Source of the DNA: Sipunculus nudus
Taxonomy: Eukaryota; Annelida; Sipuncula; Golfingiida; Sipunculidae
Direction of reading: 5' to 3'
DNA length: 64,000 nt
Assembly (NCBI GenBank): GCA_026874595.1
Contig: CM049315.1
Coordinates: 67,093,916-67,157,915, forward strand
Shown here one piece after another: positions 9,805 to 23,165 of this stretch. The notes beneath the pieces were generated by a model. The model searched no databases, was not told the DNA's origin, and saw only the letters and a program-made list of their open reading frames with translations. A program made the position numbers and the translations under genes. The first letter of the stretch is position 1, and every line of letters starts with the position of its first letter.

Positions 9805-12800
9805 CTGTACCAAAAGATAGAAATTAAACTACATGTATTTACTTTTGACAAGACTTCAATTGATAGAAAAATAAATATTTGATTTTTACCAGGTGCTTTT
9901 TGCTGTTTTCAGTTGAATATCACCAAAGACTAGTGGTACTGTTAAAATTATTCAGGTGACTTTATACATTTAAATTTTACCATGACATTTTGTTCATTGT
10001 ATACAATGAAAATTTGAATTAAGAACCCTGTATAAATTAATCCTGGATGAGGAAACTGAGGTGATATTAACAAGTCATAAAACACATCAGACCAAACATG
10101 CAACTGTAATTTGGTTACAGTTACCCTATCTTTCTTAATTTGAACTTGGAACCAGTAACTTATTTAGTTGACTCTAATAGGCTTCTTGGCCATGTCCTAC
10201 CCCTTTTCAAAAAGTTCCAGGGTTAACAAAAGTAAACATGAAACATAACATGGTCATGGTCCATGGGAAAAAAAATATCCCAAACATGACCGTCTTTTGA
10301 CCAGTATCACAAATCAGCAATTCACACCACCAGCATACAGTGGACCGTTGATCAGTTAGCAGGTCAGTAATGTGTAAGAAGTTCTCAAATAATTTAGACA
10401 ATTTTTTTCTCTGTTTTAATAAAATAAATTTGATTAATCCTATTTTGCAGAACTCTTTCACATTGATAACCCCCCCCCCCCCCCCCCCAAAAAAAAAGAA
10501 AAGAAAATATGAATGATATTGAGGAATATTTTGAGTAATATATTGACTCTGTTTTTCCCTAATTAAAATATATAATAATATTAGAAATATGTGATTTATC
10601 AAATTAATATATTTTGAAAGATAGTTTGTGTATGTGGTATGTGGTTCCAGTTTAAGTTTCAGTTATTAATAAAAAATTGTCTTTAGAAAGTGGTACACTT
10701 GGTTAATGTTATGTAAGTGTGCTGTAATACCTAAACATTCTAATACTGACTCTGGATCAAGATCTCTTTTACCTTATGATAATGTAATAGAGAACTGCCA
10801 CCTAATTAAGTGTTAAAATGACTTTTTGTCTCTTACTATGCTGAATAAAGAAACCTCTGTGTGTGTTTTTCGATATATATATATTACCCTCAATGAAATA
10901 GTGCATCCTGAAGTAAATTGATCACTGCTCTTTTTTTTTGCTTTTGTTAAGTTATACTGTTTTACAAGTTAAAAAGAACCTACTGCAATAAAACCACTAA
11001 AATGATGCTAATGATAACGGTGAGAACTGAGACATAAACTGTCTGCAGCATTAGGTGAATGTTCTTACTTATTCTGGGATGGAATCCTCTTGTCAAATGC
11101 GGTATAGTTGTGAATTTCACACACTGTCACATGTAATGGCTCCCTACAGCAAGTGAGATGGTCACATACTCAAGGATTATAAAGTAAAGAGCTAGCTGTC
11201 TCTCCAGGACCTCCAGCTACCGGTCAACTACCAATAAGATGCCAGTACCCTGAGGGTGCCAAGTACAAACCCTATTACAAAGTGAGGTGCATGTCATGCT
11301 TGACTTATGGATATCATGGAGATCTTGTGATGCTCAGCAAAGTGTTAACAAGGGATTTACCAGGGTAACTGTATATCCTTTAATGCTGGGTTACCTGGCC
11401 AAGGTGTTTCTTATGCTTAAGCCACTCCTGGGACCCTCTTGTGTACATACCCATGGGTATGACAGAACTGTGATAGATCAACATTGTTTTACTAAATAGC
11501 CTACATCTGTGTACTGAGCTCTTGGTTATTCTGAGCAGTGATCAGGTGTAAAGAAGGTGATACCCCTCAGCATCCCGGCCTCATCCTTACATCAATAGTT
11601 TATGTATTGGCTCTTAGTGAACACAGAGTATGACCTGTGCCTTGTCTAACTTTCCTTTCATCTCTTTAACTTCTGTACGGTGCAGTTATTTGAGACGTTT
11701 CTATAGGTGTGTATCCGTGGTGTTACCACCGGTCTCCGGTTAATTGATTGTAATTGATACTGTGTGATCTTGTGAGTATTTGTTACCAAAACATGACCTG
11801 TTACACTGTACCTCATTTTGTGTCTAGGAGTATCAAATTTGCTCCCAGGATTACAGGAAACGATGACTAGTTTCCTTCTAATGTTATGAAGTTTTAGATG
11901 GTTATGCTATATGATTTCAAAGTTAGCTAGGTTTTATATGAAAGTGTATCAGAAAAAAACTGGGAGCATTATTTATTTCAAATGTTAAGAGTCAGTAATA
12001 GCTGAATTCATATTACTTTTAAGAAATTGAGTGATTTAAGGAAATTAAGAAATTTTGATTTTTTTTATTTCAGAGACTCACTTTTGCACACATATAACTT
12101 AAATCTGGTCATCTGGCTCAATCTTGTCTTTATTTATATAAATTTATAAGAAATTTGATAACACAAAACTAATTTTTACCAAAATATTTTACCTGTGGCA
12201 CATACCTATTTTCAAACATTATAAATGACTGATGCAAACTGTTTAATTCCTAACCACATAGACTTTAGCCAAATATCCATAAGCTGTACCAATTCTTCTG
12301 CTCTCTAGGCATTTCTTAAGCTTTGTACAGATTTCTGAATATCCTGAACTGCTCTATACAAATATTACTTTACATTTTCCAACTTTACTAGTACTATTCT
12401 AGAATGGCTACATCTTTTCTTGAACAGTGAGATAATTCTGAAATGAAAGGTTCAGTATGGTTTCTTTGTTTCTCTAGCTCTGTTTAATAAGTTTTACTTA
12501 GAAGTATATAACTCTGTGTAAGGTAAATCAGAGTACTTCCATAAGCAGTACGTGCCTTATTAACTCTAAATCAGACTATTGCCAGATTTATCCCTGTTGA
12601 TGGTCAGATATGGTTATTTGGGTGAATGGTTTGGAATGCAAGTTCAAACCAGGGGGAAGGGGGATTTTTGGTCCGCTGTAGACTCATGTAAAATCATGAT
12701 CCACATTCTGTCAAGATTTAAATCAAATTATAATATTATTTCATTTGTAGTACGCATATTCTCAGAATCAGTCGACCTTGCTTAAATTTAGCTTTGAAAA

Positions 12801-12827
12801 TATATATTCAGAAAACTATTAGCCCAA

Positions 12828-12828
<1 letters not shown>
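9805..12828. other. Upstream side of the nested antisense gene; no exon identified
   Basis: If the minus-strand ORF begins at a splice acceptor, its upstream exons should lie here or further right. No frame with convincing coding composition was found, and a 5' untranslated exon could not be recognised by eye. Confidence 0.5.
10471..10497. repeat. Poly-C/poly-A homopolymer runs
   Basis: A C run followed by an A run. Other C or G runs are at 4160-4175, 16131-16148, 23325-23353, 36987-36997, 39099-39121 and 39931-39950. Such runs generate spurious Gly- or Pro-rich frames. Confidence 0.95.

Positions 12829-12877
<49 letters not shown>
12829..12877. repeat. TA dinucleotide microsatellite
   Basis: A run of alternating TA adjoining the left end of the MITE at 12891. 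Similar TA runs occur at 14790-14825, 13640-13655 and, as a GT-then-AT compound, at 62868-62925. Confidence 0.95.
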
Positions 12878-12884
<7 letters not shown>

Positions 12885-12890
12885 TAGATA

Positions 12891-13639
12891 TGTCACAGTG
12901 GAGGTTACAATCCAGTTGGATTGGAATTTCCCCTAGGAGAGATCGCAACTGGGATAAATTTTACCCGCAGGTAAATATTGGGCCATAGCTATGAGATAAA
13001 TAAAACTTACCAATACCAGTTACTCATATTTCGTGTTTCTAAAATATTTTAATGTAATTTGTAATATAAAAATAATATAATATATAGCTAAGTAATTACT
13101 ATGTACATTAATATATTTATTATTGAAAACTAGATTTATATAAATATATACAGAACTATATACTAGTAAAAATGTATATATGGGCAACATAACTGCCATT
13201 TCATGAAATAGGCAATGTCACATTTTGGGCGTAACATATTAACAGATTCTTTAAACACAGTTTATTGTAAGAAATCTTTTGATGTGTATTTTTGAATGCA
13301 TTAACATTATACTTGTGTAAATCTTATCATTATTAAATCACTTTTCATTCAGACGTTTCCATGAATTTACATAATCATAAATTGTGACATGATATTCAGT
13401 AGGATTTAGATTTCTCCTAGTAGAGATTATGATTTCTACTAGACTCAAGCCAGTTGAGATCCCAATTGTGAGAGGATATTCAGTGGGATTTTAATTTCTC
13501 CTAGAAGAGATTATGTTAGTGATTTCCACTAGACAAGCCAGTGGAGATTCCAATTGTGATCTCTCCTAGGAGAGATCCCAATTGTGATCTCACCTAATGG
13601 AATTTCCAATCCCACTGGATTGTCATCTCCACTGTGACA
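12891..13639. mobile_element. TA-flanked inverted-repeat DNA element (MITE-like), 749 bp
   Basis: The ends are inverted repeats of about 41 bp starting TGTCACAGTGGAG (left) and ending CTCCACTGTGACA (right), with roughly five mismatches, each flanked by TA in a TA microsatellite. Inside are several related palindromic blocks of the type TTTCTCCTAGNAGAGAT. There is no transposase frame. TA target sites are typical of Tc1/mariner-pogo type elements. Confidence 0.85.
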
Positions 13640-13655
13640 TATATATATATATATA

Positions 13656-14364
13656 ATTGATGTTTAGAATAAACTCTGTTAGATCTGCTAAATATACTGT
13701 AATTGACTTTTTTGTTTACAAGGAACACAAAAATTTACTATATTTGTGAAATTGAAAAATCAGTTTTACTAAAGCCTTCTACTATTGGTATATCATGTAG
13801 GTTATCTGTTCATGTCTGTTACATCAAAAGGCAAGTGATTGATAATATAAAAATAACATATCTTTTATTTTATGTGTCAAGAATAAATAAGAAATACCAA
13901 TGACATAATAATTGTTATATATAATCTATAAAAATTTCATGTAAGTCCTTGAAAATTATACACCACTAATGTGAAGCCAACCACAGTAATGATAAAGTTT
14001 TAGTTACTAGTTTGAAGATTTTAAAATTTAAGGAAAATTTTCAGTTTTTAAGGAATACTATATATATATATTACATATCTCTACAAGTAAATTGTTAATA
14101 ATAATATCATACAAAATGCATACAAACATCAAGTATTTTTATATACTGTGCAATTATCATCTTATTTTTTTTAATTTTAAAGGTTTTTGATGATTTACAA
14201 ATGATTGTTTATGACCAAAAATGTAGCTGCTTTATGAAATAAGAGAAAAGAAAAACATATTTTACTGATCTATAAGAAAGTACAAATTAGGAAACACTGT
14301 CCATTGTACAAGATTCAACAGGTGTTGTATATTATATATATAGATTTGTAATTAACACCTCAGC
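13656..14364. other. Intronic A+T-rich sequence
   Basis: No gene, repeat family or structured element recognised between the MITE and the 388-bp duplication. Confidence 0.6.
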
Positions 14365-14752
14365 CTTACCTTCAGATGATATTTCTGTGTTATTGGGGTG
14401 GGTGATTCCTTTAATGTATGATCATTTACACAGCTAGTCCTGTGTCTCAGACACCAGAGAGAATGCTAGTCCTGTTTACCAAGCTTGCCACACGCACTGT
14501 TGTAATGATACAATGGGGTGCACTGTGAGAGTCAGAATGGCCCTTTGGGTAAAGTCAACAATATTTGTATCATTGGTTTTGTGATTTCAGCAATTAGAGT
14601 GTTAAACTGACAAAATTATAATAAAATGAGCCCCATCATGCGAGCAGCTCCTGGCTGATGGTTTGTTTTTGTTAATTACATCACTACCCTGCCCCTGTAC
14701 AATTAACGCCCTGACATGCCCCCAGGGGTATCATTCAGTTAACTGTCAACCA
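14365..14752. repeat. 388-bp direct duplication, copy 1
   Basis: Colinear with 16429-16816 at a constant offset of 2064 bp, with only about six substitutions and no indels. The left edge reads CTTACCTTCAGATG, which on the minus strand is an exon-like end CATCTGAAG/GTAAG. It lies upstream of the nested minus-strand ORF, so it could be one of two duplicated leader exons or promoters (inference). No open frame of note. Confidence 0.9.
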
Positions 14753-14785
14753 CAGATTATACAAAGTATAATTAATTTTTAAAAT

Positions 14786-14827
<42 letters not shown>

Positions 14828-16428
14828 AGAATTTTTTTATATATATAAACATAGAAAAACTGTATTTTTATTATTATCTCATAAAACAGTATGTTAATTT
14901 GTAGCATCAAGTTTTCTAAGAAATATAAGTTTAATTTAAAAAAAAAATAATGAAAAGATATTAAGATTTTGTCTCCATCCTCTGTTTTATTTTCCCACTG
15001 CTAACAGTATAATAATTTGATTATATGATCATAACTAACCAGTATTACTTTGTTTTCTAAAAGCTGCTCAGATGAATGAAGAAGGTTTGATTTTCACCAC
15101 TAATCGGTATTATTGAAATAGTTTTTCCCACCTTTGTCTCATTGTACTCAGTTTCATACATTATCCTTTTTCACTAATAGTTTACATCTTTCAAGATAAT
15201 CTTCGATAAAACTAAAGATTATTTATTTATCAGTGATTTAAAGACAATGGACCACAATTTATAATGACAAAAGTACTAATGCTCTAACATGTTGTATGTC
15301 ATCCCAAGGTTTATAGGTAAAATAATATGTATGCTTTTGTTGATAGGAAATAATAATAATAATATATTGAATCATATACACAAATAAGCCGAAAATCAAA
15401 GTCTTAATGCAAAACAAATCAATGCATTTATAACATGAAATTAGTAATAACTCAGCCTAATTCATTTTATGAAAAAATCATAAGTTTAAATATTAAAAAG
15501 AACACTTTATATCTGTAAGATAGAACAAAATTAAATTCCTACATTATCAAACTTTTGTGTTGATTATTTTAAATGTTTTTGTTAAATCCTTATGAATAAT
15601 ACTAACATTAAATAAGGCCAGTCAGTCAAGGTCCAAGTATGTGCACTCCTTAAATGCAAGTATATGTGAACAGTTTTTGAGCCTTACAGAAGCAGATGTT
15701 CAATTCCAAATTATAAAAATTAATGATATCATGAAATTAATATGTATTGATTAATGATATCCTGAGATGATGCTTGTATCATATATAAATGCATGGGCAG
15801 TCTTTAGAACAGACTGAAATGCCTTATATGATTACTGTGTTTGTCTATCAATTACATCCAATGTATTCAGTTGAACAGAACCATCCATCAAGAGTGGCAA
15901 TGCACAGAGATTAGGTTCATGTGAAATTTATATTACTGGCTTTCATGACAAGAGTAAGTAATTACACATATTTTGACAATAATATATTTAGTTTTATACA
16001 AACAAAAATAATCTCCAGTTAATATTATTTTCATGTTAAATTTCAGACATCCAACTTTTTATTTTTTTTTTCAATTAAATTTTCACAATTTAATTTACAA
16101 CATCAGACTTATCATCTTAACCAACCATTTGGGGGGGGGGGGGGGGGGAGAATGTTGTTGACAAATTTTTAGTGGGCTCCCACTTTCATAAATTATCATA
16201 TTGTGCCTTTAACTCTTTCTCATAAGGCAGCATATTGTTGTATATATGAAATTTATATAAATTAATTGTACATTTTGAACTTTGTTCATAATAAAATTAC
16301 AGTTAAGAAATCATTGGTGTAACAACATGCATGTCAGAATGACTGTTCAATAAGTCAAAGGCAATAATAAAAACACAAAATATGAATAACACAGATGGAA
16401 GATATATATAAATATTTCACATGGCAAG
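14753..16428. other. Intronic A+T-rich sequence between the duplicated segments
   Basis: Holds a TA microsatellite (14790-14825) and a G run (16131-16148), with no gene seen. This 1.68 kb is not itself duplicated. Confidence 0.6.
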
Positions 16429-16816
16429 CTTACCTTCAGATGATATTTCTGTGTTATTGGGGTGGGTGATTCCTTTAATGTATGATCATTTACACAGCTA
16501 GTCCTGTGTCTCAGACACCAGAGAGAATGCTAGTCCTGTTTACCAAGCTTGCCACACGCACTGTTGTAATGATACAATGGGGTGCACAGTGAGAGTCAGA
16601 ATGGTCCTTGGGGTAAAGTCAACCATATTTGTATCATTGCTTTTGTGATTTCAGCAATTAGAGTGTTAAACTGACAAAATTATAGTAAAATGAGCCCCAT
16701 CATGCGAGCAGCTCCTGGCTGATGGTTTGTTTTTGTTAATTACATCACTACCCTGCCCCTGTACAATTAACGCCCTGACATGCCCCCAGGGGTATCATTC
16801 AGTTAACTGTCAACCA
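16429..16816. repeat. 388-bp direct duplication, copy 2
   Basis: Second copy of the segment at 14365-14752, ending GTTAACTGTCAACCA in both. The flanks outside the 388 bp are unrelated. The boundaries show neither inverted repeats nor an obvious target-site duplication. The minus-strand donor CATCTGAAG/GTAAG is retained in this copy too. Confidence 0.9.
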
Positions 16817-17453
16817 ACGATCACAAGATGATCACAGTGGCAGGTGAACCCAAAACAAACTTGAAATTTAATTTTAAATGAATTGGATTGCTGACCCAGA
16901 ATTATCTTATCTAAAACTGTATCCCTGCAAGGGAATCAGTGAAGAAACAGATCCTCTATAAGTGGTGTTGATTCAGTTATAACAACAGAGAAACTGAACA
17001 CAGTACCCTTGCCAGGCTTATACTTTCATTTTGTGCAATTTCTATCTGGTGTGTTGGATATATATATCAGCTGTAAAACTGAAAAGCATATTTATTTTGC
17101 ATAATACCCCCATCTTATTTTGTACTATTTTGAATGCAGTTTTATTTTAAATCCTTTACATAATGATATCTGTTCATTATATTATGTTTTAAATGTATAT
17201 TTGATACAAATTATATCCTTCTGATTTCCACATTTGTGTGTTTGATAAATATTTTCTCATTACTGTTATATTTTCAGGTATTAATATCATAGGAGAGACC
17301 TAAAAACTAAATTTCTTCCCTCCTTTCATCTTATTTTTTTTCTTTACTTCCCTCCTTCTCTCCTTTTTCTTTCCTGAACTCTCTTCCTTCCATCCCTTTT
17401 CTTCTATCTTTCTTCCTTTCTTTCATCTTCTTTTTCCTTTACTTCCCTCCTTT
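16817..17453. other. Intronic sequence ending in a C/T tract
   Basis: A+T-rich to about 17300, then a pyrimidine tract (17310-17453) up to the family A repeat. No gene. Confidence 0.6.
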
Positions 17454-20400
17454 TTAGCTCAGCTGACTGAAAGTCATCGAGATATAGCGATCACTCTTTG
17501 TCCGTCGTCCGCCTGTCTGTCCGTTAACCAGGCATAAATCGTAATTGCAGGACCTAGAATCTTGTAACTTGGGATTCTGAGAGGTCCATGAAAAGTCTCC
17601 ATGGAAACCTGAAATTAGGTCTCTGTTACTTAAATCCTGCGAGCTATGGGGCCCCAAAGTACCCCCCAGAATAGTAAAAAATTTCATACAAAAACTTCAA
17701 TATCTCATTAACTACATCACTGATGGTCATGATTTTTGGCATACATATTGATCATGGAGTGTTCCATCAGTTTCTGCAGACTGGGGGCACCACCTGTATT
17801 TGTTCAGGTTTATTTTACGAATTTTCCTCTATTTTTGAGACCTTTGAAGATATGAACATCTGTTAACAGGGCACAAATTGTAACAACTGGACCTAGAATC
17901 TTCATTCTTGACACACAGGGAGAGACCCATGAAAAGTCTCCATAGAAACCTGAAATTAGGTCTCTGTTACCAATATCCTTTAAGCTGTATGGCTAAAAAA
18001 TACTCCCCAGAATAATGAAAAATTTGATACAAAAACTGCAGTATCTCAATAACTACAACACTGATGGTCATGATTTTTAGCTCAGCTGACTATAAGTCAT
18101 CTGAGCTATAGTCGTGGTCCATTGTCCGTCGTCCGTCCGTCTGTCCGTCCGTCCGTCCGTCCGTCCGTCCGTCCGTCCGTAGATGTGGCACGTTTTGAAA
18201 CCGTAAGACCTAGGAATCCAAAATTCAGCATAATGTTAGATGTCCCCAAGATCTCCTACCAAGCCAAAAACTGGGTCTTTGCGACTTCATTCCTTTGAAA
18301 AATTAAGGAAAAACCTCAATTTTTTATTAAAAACCTATTTTCACACTTTAGGACTGCCTAATATCAAAACCACTCATCTGTTTTTCCTCATATTTCCTAT
18401 AAATAATCCTCTATATAATTCCTATGTACATGCCAGAAATTAGGTCTGTATTATTTAATTTAAAAAAGTTATGGGCCCAAACATAATGCATTTTTTAAAT
18501 AATCAGGAAAGAAATTTTATCACTTAACACAAAACTTGTTAAAGCTAAGCACTTTTTTTCCAGTAATATTACTTTTATTAATCAAAATTAAATTGTATAC
18601 CCAAAATTAGATCAAAATCTTTTAAATTTTTTAAAATATTAGCAAAAATAAAAAATTGGTACCTTAAATTTTGCCCAACTTTGACCATGGCACGTTTTTT
18701 TGCTGTAACTGCTGTGGATTTAATTTTCACAGCATGTTTTTGTTAGCATTTCAACTGTTAACACCAAAAATTTGAAACCAGTTGATCAAAAACTGTAGAT
18801 TTTATTCAAGTTTTCAAGCACCATGTCACATATTGCTAGTGTTATGCAGTTTGCTAGAGCTCAGCTCCCGAGCTTCAGCTCTAAGTTCCTTAAATTTGGC
18901 ATACAGTTAGATTTCTCCAAAATCCCCTACCATGCCAAGAATTTGGTCACTAGGACTTAATTCCTTCAAGATATCAATGAAAAACTTAATTTTTCCATTA
19001 AAAACCCAATGTTACACTTTAAGACTGCCTAATATCAAAACCACTGATCTGACTTTGATCATATATAATATACATATTTTTCTATACATTCACTATGCAC
19101 ATGCCAGAAATGATGTCAGTATTGTGTATTTTTTTTAAGTTATGGGCCCAAACATAATGCACTTTGTAAAAAATCAAGAAATATATTTACTCCCTTAACA
19201 AGGGCATTGCTGAAGCTAGAGATTTTTTTTGTCAGGGATGTAACATTATTTAATCAAGATTCAATTGTATACCCAAAATTAGTTCTGAATTTTTCAAATT
19301 TTATAAGTTATTAGTATAAATATAAAATTAGTACCTTAAATTTTGCCCAACTGTGACCATGGCACGTTTGTTTCCCGTGAGCACTGTTGATATAATTTTC
19401 ATATCTTGCACACATAAGGATTTCAGCTTTTTAGTTTAGAAAGCTGAAAGAAATTTGCCAAATATTGTAGCTTTTATTAATGTTTTTTATGAGACCCTGT
19501 CAGACTTTGGCTCTCTCAAGCCCCTCTTGAGTCGCCTGTATGTTGACCTTGTTGACCTTTCATCAAATTATGCACGCTTGAGGGGAGAATCCAGGCAGCT
19601 GATGGCCAGCCACAGTTGATCCAGGTGTTCAACCAAACTCATCTAGTAGTTTTAACCAACAACATAACAATAAACAATAAATTAATAAATTTTTATTGGT
19701 TTTTAATAACAAATTAAAGAAAAATAGAAAAGGAATTTGTTAGTTTATAATAACAGGAAATTAACTTGCAGTTACTGATGATATAAGAATCTTGTATCGA
19801 TGGGTAGAATGTCACATATTCCAAATAACACCATGCAGTCACCTATGGCATTTTTCAGTTCATTTTTAATGATAAAGAAGTAAATCATATTATTCATTAC
19901 TAATCATTAAGGATTATATGAAGGAAATTAATGATAGACAAAGATGCAGTTGATAATATTAATCTAGATTCCTACTGTGTCTAGTGTGTACATTGATGTG
20001 AAATTAGTCCAAAATGAATTTTTTACAGTTATATTTTAATATAAATAAAAGCCATAAAACCAGGTACTTATGATCATTATTTAAATGTGTGAATTTTGTA
20101 TATTCTGGATTCTCAACATCATTGTTTGGTGAAAACTGAATAAATACCAGACGTGGTGCGAATACTTTGTAATTGTATTTAAATACGAATATGATTATGT
20201 ACTCCATTATAAAATTTCTTGCATAAAGAATGGGAATTCAGGTAAAAATGAAAGTATATGAATACTCGTGCAAATACTTTCAAAATGTATTCATGAATGC
20301 ATTCATGAATATATTCTTTAATATTATTTTAATAATCATATCAGTTATATTTCATTTTAAAAAATCATATGATTCTCTTATTATTTTTAATAAAAATTAT

Positions 20401-21375
20401 ATTTGGGACAATATTTGTAATTTTTTTAATAAATAGTTAAACTCTTATATTATATGTTCTGCTTATAAGTTATATGGCCAAGTCAAAATCTGTGTGACAG
20501 TAGTACTCCATTTGTTAATAAAATAAATGAAATCAATCCTCTTCCCTGTCTCCAAAGGTACTATCAAAATCATACATAAGCTAAACAACAACAACTCATA
20601 ATACAGCTTATATTTTTTACCACACAAAACCAGCATGTGCCTCATTTCTAAATAATATTTTTTTATTATATATAACAGCTGAGCGTCGTGACCCATAGGT
20701 CCCTTGTTGGTATACATATTGATCATGAGGTGTTCCATCAGGTTCTGCAGACTGGGTGCGCCACCTGTATTTTTTCCAAAGTTTTACCAATTTTTTTCTC
20801 TATTTTTGAGACCTTTAAAGATGTGGTTATCTGTCAACAGGGTACAAATCGTAACAACTGGACCTAGAATCTTCATTCTTGTCATGCAAGGAGGCCCATG
20901 AAAAGTGTCTGGGGAAACCTGAAATTAGGTCTCTGTTTCCCATATCCTTCAAGCTTTAGGACTCCGAAGTATCCCTCCGAATAATGGAAAATTTGATACA
21001 AAAGCTGAAGTATCTGAACAACTAATGCAGAGATCACCATGATTCTTTGCATGGATATTGATTTATGAAGTGTTTCATCTGTTTCTACAGACTGGTGGTG
21101 CCACCTATATTTTATTCAATTTATCCAATTTTTTTCTCTATTTTTGAGACCTTTAAAGATGTGGTTATCTGTCAACAGGGTACAAATCGTAACAACTGGA
21201 CCTAGAATCTTCATTCTTGTCATGCAAGGAGGCCCATGAAAAGTGTCTGGGGAAACCTGAAATTAGGTCTCTGTTACCCATATCCTTCAAGCTATAGTAT
21301 CTGAACAACTTATGCAGAGACCAGCATGATTCTTTGCATAGATATTGATCATTAAGTGTTTTTATTGTATCGCCA
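17454..21375 (-). mobile_element. Family A Helentron-like repeat, split by a family B element
   Basis: Begins TTAGCTCAGCTGACTGAAAG at 17454, runs to 18073, and resumes at about 20709 with GTATACATATTGATCATGAG, which continues the interrupted text. It contains partly degenerate tandem units of about 330 bp (CTGGACCTAGAATCTT, AAACCTGAAATTAGGTCTCT). The 3' boundary at about 21375 merges into family C sequence, so the end is approximate. Confidence 0.7.
18074..20708 (-). mobile_element. Family B Helentron-like repeat, full-length copy (2.6 kb)
   Basis: Left end TTTTAGCTCAGCTGACTATAAG with near-perfect hairpin partner AGTCATCTGAGCT; right end CAGCTGAGCGTCGTGACCCA then TAGGTCCCTTGTT. It is inserted in the T-tract of CATGATTTTTGG of the family A copy. 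The interior is A+T-rich, with the recurring phrase TTGCCCAACTNTGACCATGG and a GTCC tetranucleotide run at 18128-18181. Short frames inside are not conserved as proteins across copies. Confidence 0.8.
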
Positions 21376-21379
21376 AACA

Positions 21380-22330
21380 TAGTCTGGAGATACTATGGTT
21401 TAGGCACGGTTGCGCGGCCGCCGCCGCCGCCGAGATTTCTTTTGGACACAATAACTCAAAAAATATTTCAAGGATCTTTTTCAAACTTGACACATTTATA
21501 GATATAGGTGAGAGGACGAAGCCTATTTAAAATGGGGTCATGACCTCAACTAGGAGAGTGACCTTGACCTTGAATAGATTCATTTTTGGGGAAAATCACA
21601 CAAATTCTTAAATATCTCAAGAAATCTTTCATGGATTTATCCAAAAATCAAGTTGGACAAAGATCTTGGATAGTGATGTCATGTACCGGAAACTGGTGGT
21701 GCCACCTAGTATCCTTTTCTTGTTTTTGTGCCGTTTAATACCCCCATCATTGCTACTTGACAGTACTTTTAGCATCACAAGTCAAAAACTGATTGACAGA
21801 TTCTTTAATATTATGCATGTACATAGGTATGGGTTATGGGATGATGTATATTAAAATTGGGGTCATGACCTTTCCTTTGAGAGTGGCTTTGACCTTGAAT
21901 ATTACCATATATGGTGAAAATCATAAAATCATGAATATCTTAAAAAGGGATGCATGGATTGGTCCAAAAATCAAGTTGACGGAAGATCTTGGATAGTTTT
22001 GTCTTTTGCAGAAGATAGGTGGCGCCACCTGTTGTCCTTTTTTTGTTTTTTGCGCCTTTGAATACCCCATCATTGCCACTTGACAGTATATACTGTGAGC
22101 ATTATAAGTCAAACAGTAATGGACAGATTTCTTTCATGTTATGCATGTATATAGATATGGTTTATGGAATGAGGTATATTTAATTTTAAATTTAATTTAA
22201 AAATTTAATTTAATTAAAATTTTTTTTTTTTAATTTAATTTTTTTTTTTCAAATGTTGGATATTTTGGAATGCAGTTTTGGGGTCATGACCGTGACTATG
22301 AGAGTTACTCTATATTATTCTCAAACAAGT
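21380..22330. repeat. Family C repeat with GGTCATGACC and TGACCTTGA motifs
   Basis: Opens with a GC-rich GCGGCCGCCGCCGCCGCCGA run (21415-21434), then two or three units of about 320 bp containing ACTCAAAAAATATTTC, GGGGTCATGACC, AGAGTGACCTTGACCTTGAA, ACTTGACAGTA and GGTGGCGCCACCTGTTG. Related to 32994-34165. No coding content. Confidence 0.8.
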
Positions 22331-22654
22331 TACTCCAAACATACATATACAACTCAATACATCATTAAATATATACTTCTATTTATACATAACCTTTTAC
22401 ATAACAATTGCCTTCACTTTAAATATTCCTATATTTTGTACAAATGTTTCTCACATTCATTGCTAAAATACAAATACATCACATTATATCAACAAAATAC
22501 CACAAAACCTCATTTGTCTGGCGATACTATGGCACCAGCGGTGCCAAGAAATGTCTAGTTAGTTTCTGCAGACTGGTGGAGACACCTGTATTTTTCGATT
22601 TTTTACAAATTTTTTTCTACTATACTTTTGACCGGGTTCCACCTCTGCCGCCGT

Positions 22655-23165
22655 GGCCGCGTTCATTAAAATCCTATTTTCACACTTCAGGACTGCCTTA
22701 TATCAAAACCACTCATCTGTTTTTCCTCATATTTACCATAAATATTCTTCTATATAGTTCCTATGTACATGCCAGAAATTAAGTCTGTTAAGTATAAATT
22801 CTTTAAGTTATGGGCCCAAACATAATGGACTTTGTAAAAAATCAGGAAAAATATTTACTCACTTAACATGAAAAATTTTGAAACTAGAGTCTATTTTCCC
22901 AAGTATATAACTATGCTTAATTAAGATTCAATTGTTTACCCAAAATTAGATCTGAATTTTGTAAATTTTTTAAGTAATTAGCATAAAAATAAAATCAGTA
23001 CCTTAAATTTTGCCCAACTTTGACCATGGCACGTTTTTTTTCTGAAAGTACCATTGATTTAATTTTCACAGCATGTAAACATAAATATTTAATTTGTTTA
23101 AATCTGAAATTTGGAAGTAAAAGCTTGAAAATTAAGCTAGTTATTGATTTTTTTCTTGAGGCTCT
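22655..23165 (-). repeat. Family B fragment
   Basis: Matches the first quarter of family B from the phrase CACACTTCAGGACTGCCTTA through GACCATGGCACGTTTTTTTT, but lacks the AGCTCAGCTGACT end. It follows directly on a family D-like segment (GATACTATGGCACCAGCGGT at 22521). Confidence 0.75.

Noticed and set aside
9775-9813. Start of the nested antisense ORF at 9813
   Set aside because: The codon there is TTG, not ATG. The sequence around 9805-9820 on the minus strand looks like an acceptor, so the exon edge is placed at 9804 and the first ATG at 9774.
10207-10602. 131-codon minus-strand frame with a Gly run
   Set aside because: Spans a C/A homopolymer and A+T-rich intron. No splice or composition support.
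20230-20436. A 66-70-codon frame starting MGIQVKMKVYEY recurring at 20230, 25698 and 59242
   Set aside because: It is shared only because the family B copies are near-identical. The fourth, older copy near 28778 has lost the frame, and the composition is that of A+T-rich non-coding DNA.
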